Source: Tanypteryx hageni
Taxonomy: Eukaryota; Arthropoda; Insecta; Odonata; Petaluridae
DNA length: 64,000 nt
Assembly (NCBI GenBank): GCA_028673005.1
Contig: CM054117.1
Span: forward strand, 51,395,870 to 51,459,869
Direction: 5' to 3'
Below are positions 1-10,100 of the stretch, one piece after another. The translations under genes and the position numbers were made by a program. Position 1 is the first letter of the stretch; every line of letters starts with the position of its first letter. Below the pieces are notes generated by a model. It had not been told where the DNA came from, did no database searches, and was given only the letters and a program-made list of their open reading frames with translations.

Positions 1-240
1 TTTCGCGGCATTCCAACCTTCAAGCACTGTTTTTACATTTTCGAAAACGAGTATTGAAACCTTTAGCATTTCGATTTGTTGGTATCACACATTATTAATT
101 TATTAGAGATAAAATTAAAGCCCTAGTTACCTGTAAACATCCAAATCGTAGATTTATTTACAAAACTGGTTTTATCGCGGCACCGCTAAACATCGGCTGC
201 GGCGCCCTAGTGTGCCGCGGCACCCATGTTGTGAACCACT
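1..240. mobile_element. hAT-type MITE, truncated by the window edge
   Basis: This stretch matches 31471-31720 over almost its full length in the same orientation. Shared landmarks are TTGTTGGTATCACAC, GTTACCTGTAAACA, CAAATCGT.GATTTATTTAC, and the ending GTGCCGCGGCACCCA....GAACCACTG. The right end, read as rc CAGTGGTTCACAACATG, is a hAT-like terminal inverted repeat. No coding capacity is seen. The left end lies outside the window. Confidence 0.75.
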
Positions 241-737
241 GATCTAAGGGGCATTCGGTATCTCCAAATGATAAATTCTTATTTCATGAAGATTTCGCTC
301 ACGTTAAAAAGATAACACGCAAAATTCATGCGGCCTACTGAATTTGCAGTTTTTTTTTGTGACAGATGTCTCTTACGTAATTCGAATGTTAATAGAAAAT
401 AAACCTCGATTTCTCTTTCGTAAGCGAAAGATCAAACGAATGTTTCACAATAAATCCTTAAGGTTTGTTTTTGCCAAGCTTTCATTGTTGTTATTCGCTG
501 TCAAAAAACGCTGACGTCTTATTGAGCCGTGAAGCTGGTGACATCGGATGAAAGGAGCTCGAATTGAATTGAATCGATCACGAAACGCTCCTCTGCGCGT
601 ATCGTATCTCTTCCCAGACACAGAAGCGGCGGATATAAGACCGTCGAGGACTTATTTTCAAAATGCGTCAACTCTTTCCATTTCTGAAACGCTTTCCAGT
701 TTCGATTTTTTACTTGTCTCTCTTTAGCATGTTTTTA

Positions 738-950
738 TTTTTAATGAAAAAATCTGATATGGCCAACACATGACTTTCTCCATACCTGTAATATTTCTAC
801 GAATTCCAAATAGGTTAAATGATAATAAATATTTTAAGGAACAGCGAGAAATATTTTAAGACTTTACAAATAACAGATATAAACTAAAACCATAGCCTTC
901 TGATATTGGATATAGCCCCGAAACTCCAACAATTAAGAAAATAGATAGGT
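738..950 (+). repeat. Interspersed repeat R1, copy A (partial)
   Basis: The sequence from about 'aaaaaatctgatatggcc' through 'ccaacaattaagaaaata' is shared with 6505-6710 and 58958-59160, in the same order and orientation. Only the first ~210 bp of the family are present here. No ORF is seen. Confidence 0.8.
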
Positions 951-1077
951 AGTGGTGGAGACTACTGCGAAATTGATGTTAAATGAGAAATCTAACTCCT
1001 TCACGATAAAATTAAAAAAATTAGAGACAGGAAAAAAAAGAAGAAAGGTGAAAAACCAAAGAAAATGAAAAATACAA

Positions 1078-1490
1078 ACTTACAGGTTTAGGGGGTGTTA
1101 CTCTACGCCAGGAACCTGAAGTCACTCATACATTCACTCACTCAATCGCACAAGCAATAATTCTAAAGATGGAAAAGGATAAAAAAGGAACCGGGTTTTC
1201 GAGACATTAATCTGCGCCAGGGACCCGAAAATCAAAACGTTGCTAGAAGGTTTGTGAGTCTGTACGACCGCGACAAGGACCTACTACACGCGTACACGTA
1301 CAGACCAAGAGATAAGGGGAAGTAAAAGGAAAAAGGAGAGGGAGGAAATAATACTAGGCTTACGGGAAATTAAACTACGCCAAGGACCTAGTATCGTACA
1401 CAGTTGCCTGTAGGTTTATGTGCCGTCAGGCCGCGACCTATCAGACGAAGCAATCACGCACACAAGCACAAGAATACACGCACACATGAT
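1078..1490. repeat. Three diverged ~140-160 bp repeat units
   Basis: Three units, starting near 1078, 1190 and 1353, share a core resembling CTACGCCARGGACCTRG (1099, 1209 and 1373). The second and third also share a 'CGACC' block downstream. The divergence is high. The array adjoins the 3' end of the Penelope-like element and could be part of its long-terminal-repeat-like region, but this is inference. Confidence 0.45.
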
Positions 1491-1500
1491 CTCTAATATT

Positions 1501-1551
1501 GAGGTAAACGTACTAAATACGTATTTCAAGAGCAATGCTCTCATCATCGGT
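1501..1551 (-). ncRNA. Hammerhead-ribozyme-like motif at the 3' end of the Penelope-like element
   Basis: Minus-strand order is CCGATGA (canonical CUGAUGA with one change), a stem-loop GAGAGC-ATT-GCTCTT, then GAAA, then a second stem-loop ACGTA-TTTAG-TACGT. This is the core order of a type I hammerhead (CUGANGA, stem II, GAAA, stem III). Penelope-like elements are known to carry minimal hammerheads in this region. Stem I pairing is not convincing here, so the copy is probably inactive or my frame of the motif is imperfect. Confidence 0.4.
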
Positions 1552-1599
1552 AGCTGACGTGTAATGAGGGGAGGAAGTGTTGTGGGCCATATTTTTATG

Positions 1600-2966
1600 G
1601 TTATGTGCTGAAGTGAAAGGGGAAGGAGGTTCAGCCGTTATAGCGCACAGAAGTGAAAGGGGGATTGGGCCGTCGTCGTTATTCATAACGGAAGTTTTGT
1701 TTCTGTTTATGTGTATGCTTTCGTAAGCGTCTAGTTCGTTTTGGTCTCGTTATTGATTTTACGAGTGTTAGGTTTTTGATCGTTATTGGATGGTGGTGTT
1801 CCTGGATATGCGTTGCTACGCTAGAGTTGTTTAATCTGTTGTGTTTAAAATGTGCTATATGTTCTTTGAAACGTGTTTCTATATTTTGTTTCGTTTTTCC
1901 GATACATATTTTGTCGCATTCTCCACATGATATTTTGTATATGCCGGATCTAAGGAAGGTATTGGCTCTTTTGGGTTGTGTAAAAAATTTACGAGTTTAT
2001 TTTCATTAACTAAAACTGTCTTTAAATTGAATTTTGAGAACGAAGAGGATTTTTATGTATTTTGAGTCTTTGGAGGAAGTGTCAGTTAGTGTTGTGTTAG
2101 ATTTTACGTGGAGTCTATGTTTACTTAGAATGTTTTAATCGTTTCGGTGTCGTGTCCGTTGACTGTTACACGGTTCTAATGTATGCGAGTTCTTTACGGT
2201 AATCTGACCGGGAGAGAGGTACGTGAAGGAGTCTATTTATCACGGAATGAAAAGGGGCAAATTTATGTGAGATGTGATAGTTGGAATTGGAAGGTATATA
2301 TCTATCTGTGTGTGTTAATCTTCGGTAAATGTTGAATTTTAACTTGTTGTTGTGAATTGTTAATAATAAGTCTAAGAAGGGCAGTGTGTTGTTTTTTTCT
2401 CTTTTCGGGTGTGAATTTAATCGAGTCGTATTGGTCATTTAGTTCTTGAAGGAAGCTAGTGATATTGTATTTTGATGTATCAAAAACCGCGAAGATATCG
2501 TCAACGAATGTAAGCCAAGTTTTGGGGAAGTAAGTGAATATGGTTTTGCAATTGGTCATGAATAAATTTGAAAGGAATGGTGACAGAGAATTTCCCATTA
2601 TTGTGCCATGGTTTTGCTGGTATATGTTGTTGTTTATTTGAAAGAAATTTTGATTCATGCAAAGACGTGTTATATATTCATCGACTATTTTTTTAAGGAA
2701 ATTTAGTGTTTCTTCTATTGGTACGCTGGGAAAAAGGGACACAACGTCGAACGAATGAATAATTTCAGTGTCTTTGAGAGTTATGTTTGTGACTTCGTTG
2801 ATGAAGTGGGTGTTATTTTTAATAAGCGATTCTTGAGTAAGAGGCCATTGTTTGAAATTCTCATTTAGCCATTGGGAAATTTTGTATGTTGGAGAGTTGA
2901 TGCCAGAGGCGATGGGTCTGAGGGGATATCTATTTTATATATTTTTGGGATGCAGTGCATTCTAGG
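1600..2966 (-). pseudogene. Penelope-like retroelement: reverse transcriptase plus GIY-YIG endonuclease (broken)
   Basis: Read on the minus strand from 2966, fragments appear in Penelope order. First come IPKIYKIDIPLRPIASGINS and SFDVVSLFPSVPIEETL, then GTIMGNSLSPFLSNLFM and the catalytic box WLTFVDDIFAVF (FVDD). A frameshift near 2380-2430 leads to LPFLDLLLTIHNNKLKFNIYRR. A GIY-YIG nuclease domain follows at about 1950-1760 (GIYKISCGECDKICIGKT, then ETRFKEHI). A second frameshift near 1740 leads to a tail containing LDAYESIHINRNK at about 1720. The N-terminal part is missing because the frame runs straight into hAT terminal sequence at 2968. At least two frameshifts make it a pseudogene. Encoded enzymes of this class copy RNA by target-primed reverse transcription. 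Confidence 0.85.
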
Positions 2967-2967
2967 G

Positions 2968-3062
2968 CAGGGGTCGGCAAACTTTTCACCTACGAGGGCG
3001 CAATTTATATTACTGAGGACGTGAAGGGCGCATAAGCAAGATCAGTTGATATCTCTCTGTAT
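2968..3062. mobile_element. Outer hAT terminus
   Basis: CAGGGGTCGGCAAACTTTT begins exactly where the Penelope-like reading frame stops. About 95 bp later a related end (CAGTGGTCGGCAACCTC, 3063) begins, and both are followed by TA[CT]GAGGGCGCAA. Two hAT ends in tandem imply that one element inserted into the end of another. Confidence 0.7.
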
Positions 3063-4487
3063 CAGTGGTCGGCAACCTCTTTATCTATGAGGGCGCAACT
3101 TTAACTATTGGGGACGTGGAGTGAAATAACAATAGTAGATGTGTACCAATATTTATTAAAATGATATTTTTTATATATAAGAGAAAAACTATCAAAGAAT
3201 TTATTATAAAAACATGAAAAATAAATCAATGTGAAACTTGGGACTGCATGTCTTCAGCCAACTTGCTATAATTTGGCACATAACTCAAGATACCTGATCT
3301 TAGGCAGTTGTCTAAATTGTAATCGGTGAGTCTCGATCGGTACTTGGATTTCAAGTGTTTCATGCTTGAAAAAATGGACTCGCAAGTGTATGTTGAAGCA
3401 CAGTAAGAATATATTTTTAGGGCACATTTTCATAATAATGGATAGCGATTTTCGTCAACTAAATTCCAAAAGTTTTCATCATTTGTATGTGACCTTAAAA
3501 TAATATCATTCTGCATATTTATTATTTCCATTTCTAAGTCCTCGGTGTTAACGATATTAAAGTAAGTTCCAATATTAACAGGCATATCATTGTCCATAAA
3601 ATTAAACAGATTAGCAAAGAATGTTATTATGGCTTCTACTTCAGAAAACTGACGAAACCTAAAATTAAATTCCTTCAGGAGAGTTTCAATGTGTTGTGAA
3701 AATGGTTCAGTGGTAACATTTTCATCAGTCAGACTCAATAATATATTTTAAATTCGGGAAATGTGATAATGAATTTCTCCCTAGGTGAGACTTTCACAAT
3801 GCCAATTTACATTTGAATGCATCTACTGCACTTATCATTTTTGCAATGTGTTGATTTTTCCCTTGCATCTCCATATTCAGTTCGTTCAATTTTATAGTTA
3901 TATCAACAAGGAATTCGAAATCCATCAACCAAGCTTTGTCATCCAACTGTGCATAAAATTCATTTCTTGACGTGAGAAATTCCTGTACCTCCTTTACCTC
4001 ACAAGTATTTTGCCTCTGCTGAGTCATGCACCATCTGTAGTAATTGCGGTGAACTTCATTAATGATATATTACTGTCTTGGACATATTTTTAAAAGCTGA
4101 AAAAATATCTTCACCTCTTGTTCGTCCCTTTAATGGAAGAATTTTAAGAAATTCTTCCTTTCCTGAAAAATCATTTAACACCATCTTCACAACCATAGCC
4201 AATTGAGAAGTGTCTGATATGTCTGTTGACTCATCCAGTTGCAACGAGAAGAAAATACATTTTTGTAAATCATTTGTCAACTCTTTCTTCATATTGGTTG
4301 CAATAACTTCAATTCTTCTTGTAACTGTTCTTGCTGATAACTGAATCGTGTTGATTGCTGAGGTAATTTCATTTTTATTTTTAAAATCTTCGAAAAGTGA
4401 GTCAGCAATTGCTAACATGACTTCTTTTACAGAATTGTTCTACCCAATCAACATTGAAGTAATATGTCCTTTGCCTCTTATTACTCA
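3063..4487 (-). pseudogene. hAT transposase pseudogene (ZBED5/GTF2IRD2-like family), internally deleted
   Basis: The minus-strand coding remnant runs from an ATG at 4487 to a stop at 3226, with the element end at 3063. It starts MSNKRQRTYYFNVDWVEQFC. It then jumps, with a frameshift, to the catalytic core, skipping the expected BED zinc finger. The core shows LQLDESTDISDTSQLA (DDE-type Asp region), LPLKGRTRGEDIF and a fragment KFTAITTDGA near 4040, followed by another deletion. Next comes a segment at 4027-3794 containing WLMDFEFLVDITIKLNELN, then 3738-3430. A single in-frame TGA at 3427-3429 precedes the hAT dimerisation domain (STYTCESIFSSMK, KSKYRSRLTD). The breaks make it inactive. AATAAA (rc of 3200-3205) follows the stop. 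The far terminus is unresolved, with a weak candidate TGCCGGCACTG at 4755-4765. Confidence 0.85.
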
Positions 4488-5081
4488 TAATGGGGATGAA
4501 ATTTTCTACAAATGAATTAATAAACACAGCACGCTGAATATCGGGAAAATATCAGAAATGTTATGAACTGTTGGTCAATTTAAATTGTTTTATGTTTAAC
4601 CAATGAAGAGGGAAATGAGCTATCACTGGCTGATATTGTAAGAGACGAAGAAAAATCTCCTAAACCCTGTACTTTGTATACTAAGCGAAGAACGGAACTC
4701 CGAAACCAACGACTCACAACAATAACTCGAGCCAAGTTATGCTACAAGACGAATGCCGGCACTGGGTTTCTCTCCTCCCTTCTCTTATGAAATACAGATG
4801 ACTTAGGACCGAGTGCGGCTTCACAGCCTGCCATGGTGCCTATAACTTGCCGATGGGCAAAACTTAAGTAATGAATAAACTCACTACTGACAGCTTAGTA
4901 GCTATGCTGGAAATCTGATTGAGGAGAGCCGGTGATGACTGGCTTCCACCAAACCCTGCAATATCTACATTTAGTCAAAAAATCAGGTCATTTTGCATTT
5001 TTTTCCTGGTGTAATTTTGAAGTAATGGCCAATTCTATTAAAGGGAAAATTTTAATGAACATTTTTCATACATGGTACTGC

Positions 5082-5084
<3 letters not shown>

Positions 5085-5135
<51 letters not shown>
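5085..5135. repeat. (TA)n microsatellite
   Basis: About 25 uninterrupted TA units. The IYIYIY open frames on both strands here are artefacts of the repeat. Confidence 0.98.
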
Positions 5136-5138
<3 letters not shown>

Positions 5139-6344
5139 GTAATATTATTTGTATGTATAGGTTACCAATCGAGTGGTATAAATTTTTATATGAAGTGAAC
5201 GACATTTTCTGAATCGCTGTATTAAAAAATGTAGCATGCGACAAAACCGCGTACTCTTGCTGTTACACCCCAACACCATGTGTATGAATTGCATAAGAAA
5301 TGATGAAATTAATTTTACTGAATATTTTATTTCAATAAGTCTATTGAGTTGGTAGGTATGATTGTTTTAGCAAACGATAAAACTGGGCATGCGCCGATTA
5401 CGACTGTTATGCATCGAAATTTACCAAGATCTAGTTTTCTTTTAATTAGAAAGACGTACTTCATTTAAAATTAATATAATATCAGAAGTAACAAACAGTT
5501 TTTGTAAATAATACATATACATGAGTATAAAATAAAGTCAGATCATTAAATGACAGTTTACATAGAGAGTAGATTTTCTGCTCGGGAATTCTAATAAACC
5601 AAAATACAGAAGATTTATAAATGGAAACTTTAATATTTTAGTTTATTAATGAAAATATGTATGTATTTTATTCTAAATCACAACCCTGGAATTTATTTAT
5701 GATAAAATCTTATGAATTTACCAATCTATAAAAAAAATTCCAGTTCGTAGACATCCATATTGGGAAATTGTTTGAGAAATCCTAATTCCCTTGAACTTGA
5801 ATAAAAACAGCCTCGGTTAAACGATCAATCCATTAATCCTTACAATGTGTACCGTCGTCGACTGGTCTATAATAAACGAACGGCGTAATTTTTGCAGTTT
5901 TTTAGTACTAATACATTTTATGGCAGCTTATTTTACGAAGTCATTAGCCACCTCAGCAAATTAAACATTTTCTCCAACCGTAAATTGCAAAAGACAATTA
6001 AAATAAACAAAAGGCAAACACTGAGGGATCACGGCACGAAGACGATATAGGTCAGTCACGTTCGCCAAAGGTCAAGGGGGAGGAACTGCCTTGGTGATTA
6101 AGAACCTTGATTAAAAACGGCAATAATGAACCATGTCAAAAACGGGAATATTGGGAATCAGGATCCGCAAATATTAAAGGTCACACGAGAGTGGAACTTT
6201 CAACGTCGAAAGGCAAAATTCACTAGATAACCCACGCGCTATGTGTCAAATTTTTCTTCATTTCCATGAAATTTTATTTACTATGCCTGTTAGCGGCCGT
6301 GAAAGTAATCAGTTCAAAAGTAAGTTTTTTTATCAACGGGTTTC
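5136..6344. other. AT-rich non-coding stretch
   Basis: I see no coding frame with recognisable similarity, no splice-bounded exon and no terminal repeats. The short Met-rich frames at its right end (near 6266) lack any family signature. Confidence 0.5.
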
Positions 6345-6480
6345 TGAGTGAGCATTTTGTAAAAAAAACCATCTCACACCCGGTAAATGGAGTCAGGAGG
6401 TGGATCACAGCTAAAAGGCTACTCTACCACCTGAGAAATTCAGCGAATGACTGTTCCTTTCGACAAGACGGATAGGCCGC
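6345..6480 (-). mobile_element. tRNA-derived SINE head (degraded)
   Basis: The minus strand carries TCTCAGGTGGTAGAGTAGCC, a good tRNA D-arm/A-box-like segment, followed by TTTTAGCTGTGATCCACCTC. The B-box part is degraded (ACCGGGTGTGAGA). It is not a functional tRNA because no cloverleaf can be closed. Confidence 0.4.
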
Positions 6481-6504
6481 CGAACTGACTCACAGTAGAA
6501 CGTA

Positions 6505-7110
6505 TGAAAAAATCTGATGTGTCCACCACATGACTTTCTCCATACCAGTAATATTTCTAAAAAATTCCAAATAGGTTACTTGATAATAAATATTTTTAGG
6601 AACTGCGAGAAACATTTAGACTACAAAGAACAGAAATAAATTCAAACCATATATTGATATTGGATACACCCCCGAAACTCCAACAATTAAGAAAATAAAA
6701 AGGAGCGTTACTAATACGTAATTAATCGTAAATTGCTTACAATAGTCGCTGGTGGGTGGTGAGGTGATGGCAGCTAAAAGAGTTTTTTTTTAATATCTCT
6801 TAAAAAATGTATTATATGGAAAAATGTTTCGAACAAACATTAGAGAAAATTAAGTTTTCTATAACTTTTATTCCAGTACTTTTTTCATTTATCAAATATT
6901 AAAGTAAATATTTTAAAATAACGGATAAATGACAGGAGTAAACACCCACTTTTGGTTGATCGATCTTTACCAAAAAATAATTATTTCTTTTTCCTTTAAC
7001 AAAAACGTCAAATATAAAATGTGTTGATCTGATTAATATTTTTGAGTTAGAGCACCCACAACATTCCGGTCACAGATGCATCCACAGACATCATCGAGAA
7101 AATAGTGCAT
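6505..7110 (+). repeat. Interspersed repeat R1, copy B
   Basis: Aligns by eye with 58958-59560 over about 600 bp. Landmarks are CATGACTTTCTCCATA, CCAAATAGGTTAC, CCAACAATTAAGAAAA, AGGAGCGTTACTAA and AGAGTAAACACCCAC. It is non-coding. The right end seen in copy C is not preserved here. Confidence 0.8.
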
Positions 7111-10100
7111 TTAATTCTTGCGTATAGGATACTAGTAGAAGGTGCTTGCATACTGCAAGCATTTCATCTCACCTTGAAAAAACATTAATTTTTCAAAGAG
7201 ATATTTCGTCATTAGGAATATTTCCTTAATTCTAAAGATTTCTCCTCAGGATCGGTTTTCTTTTTTTCATTATGGAACAATAATGGAGTTAAACAATCAC
7301 TAATTTCTAAAATTTTAGGAATATTACTTTTCTCACATTGGGTTAATAATGGAATTTATAGCACAATTAGAAGTGAAATTACATTTTTCTAAATGTTTAA
7401 ATTTAAATAATTTTCAACGGCAGCAATTACAAATGCATGCATACATTGAAATCTTTATTCGTTTATTTAGACAAAATTCTAAATAATTTAAAAATTTCAG
7501 CTCCCTAACTCGCCGCGTAGTGTCTAAACATTTACCTATTTGTTTAAATTTTGAGAATTTTTAATTGCAAAACAAATTAAAATATCAAAATTTCTATAAT
7601 CCTTATTTCGTTATTTTACAAATCCTACCTCTAGAAATAATTTAAACTCCGTAGCACATTTGGGAAGACATAATCCTTGAAAATTTGTTTAAACAATTGC
7701 GAATTTTTAGCGGCCGCATTGTTGCACTTTTTCGAGATTTTCGTTTTTTCTCATCGGTTTTGCACAAAATCTCACCTAAGAAAAAAATTTCGAATCTCCA
7801 GCTCATCTGAGAGTGCCTAAACATTAGTATCCTCCTATATCCTCCTCCTCTGTAAGAAACGTCGATATATAATGATAATTAGACCGAGGATCCCGTTCAA
7901 TTTAATTTCCACCCTTTGCAACCATACAATGTTCTCATCTCCAGTTCAGTTCTTTCGGATACCATTCCTGCAATCCATTATTCGATATTTTACTGAGGCT
8001 GGAAATAGTTGAGGATTTGAAGGACATATTACTAATAACGGAACGTCTCCTTACCTTCACTGCGGCTCCGAGAGCGGAAGACTTACCAAATCTCAGGACG
8101 AGAGATGTTCCTCTTGAATAACACGTCAAATACGCTGAACTGCCTCAGAAGATGATCGTGTCTGTCATCAGCGACGGGTACGATGAATTTTTAAGGACTT
8201 GATTATCCCAAAAACACTCTTTTTCCTTCCGTGCTGCCGCGATCAGGCCATGAATGAACTACGTCAAGCGGAAGAATAAAGGTCGCCTATATATACCTTT
8301 CGGCTACGTGTTATCTTCCTGGGTTAAAAGAAACATGGAAGCAGAAAGGAAAATGTTTTTTCAAACTAGTACCTACTGAGGCCTCATCAAAGTCAGCCAA
8401 AATTTGCCGAGTGCAAGAACGCCGTATGAGTAACATTTGTCTCCCAAAGATTCAATTAGCGAAGCTTTCTCTTGGCGTGTCGGTCTTAATACCAATAATC
8501 TTATATTTTAATTATTGTGAGTAGAATAGCGAAAATTTTCCAAAAATTAAGAAGAGTTTATAAAATAGACGTAAATGCATTCATACCCACTTCAACTAAG
8601 TCGAAAGTGGAGTGAGTAAGCGAAGAAATGTTGGAGGTGAGAGAACAGTGTAAGGAAGGTTTTAGGCCATAAAAAATAGTTTTTGAAACAAGACGGCCGG
8701 TAAGGCATGAGCAAGCATGCACTGACTTAAGGGCAATCTATCCCTCAATCTGAAACTCTGCTTTAAGAAGCCCTACTACCTGATGCGTATCTTGACCGTA
8801 GTACTATAGATAGGTCGTTTCCCCGCACGAACGAGGTCGAAAGTTACTTTTCCGTTTTACAGTAATGCGCGATGCATTCGACGGATTTAGGTGAAACGGT
8901 CCCCAGATAGCGATAACGAAGGAAGTTTCCCACTTCAAGGTAGAGCGAGCTCGAGAGTGTAATGAGGGCGAACGAGGTGAAGAAGGAACCTCGTAAAATG
9001 CACGAGAGAATTGAGGGGGCAGGTGTTAGCAACTCTGACGAACCAAAGAGCGATGGGACGAAATGCCCAGGCGTCGTGATGTGCTGCAATAATAACTAAT
9101 GTTCTTACTGTCTAATTAAGTACGTAGTTTTCTAAGTAAAGAGCACATTTTTAGCTAATTCTAAATTGGCGTTAAACTATCACGGTAAGATAAATAAAAA
9201 ATTTCCTTATAAGCACTACAAGTCCTGACCTCGTATTTTAATTTTAGTGTAAAAATAATTGCAATTGTAGTCCCCCTTTCCTGCCGTTAACATCAACTTC
9301 ACCGTTCGTGTATGTAAATTCTATTTTTCAGGCATCAATACAATTTTAATTATTGTTAGAGGCATCTATTGTTTTCGGTGTCTAATACTATTTGGATAGT
9401 CGCAAAATTTACTATCGCACATATTTTGCACCATCTTCGCCAGATTACATAAAATAAACACAATATTATTCCTGTTCTTCCTTAATACACCCAAAGTTTG
9501 GTAAATAATAAATCAAACATTTTATAATACAAATTACACGTAAAAATATCAATTTAGAAATAAGATGGTTATAATTTAAGCTTTGACCTTACCAATTAAT
9601 AGTGTCGATTCGCAAAATATCATGAGTTGAGAATCTATTGTAAAACAAGGATACAATGAAGAGGTTCTCCAAGGCCTTCGTTTGCTGATCAAAACAAAGA
9701 AACTAAATTTCACCGTAGAGTAATTAAAGTGAAATCACTTTTCTTCAAATAGTACCCTTCCTTAACACATCCATCCAATTCGGCTTCTATTAGCAGCTAT
9801 AATATAGCTGCTAATTTATAGGACGGACTGGCCAAGGAGGGGAGGAGAATAATTGGCAACCAACGCGGCACAAACCCGCAACGTCGCCTCTAAATATTTA
9901 CCCGTTGAGACCCTCTTAATCTAAATGATCCAAAAAGATTCCGGAACAATTCCGAACCTCACTTATCCTCAAGGTCGAGGGCCAACGCATCCTTCACAGC
10001 GAGTCCTCGAAAAAAGATTTGCCGGCGGCGAATATTTATACCGATCATTTTGCAGCATACGAAAGATATCCGATATGTTTACGAGAGCGCAAAATCGTAT

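Noticed and set aside
4932..5244. Frames with IYIYIY runs on both strands (likewise at 32691-33495 and 15380)
   Set aside because: Direct translation of (TA)n or of the hexamer LINE tail.
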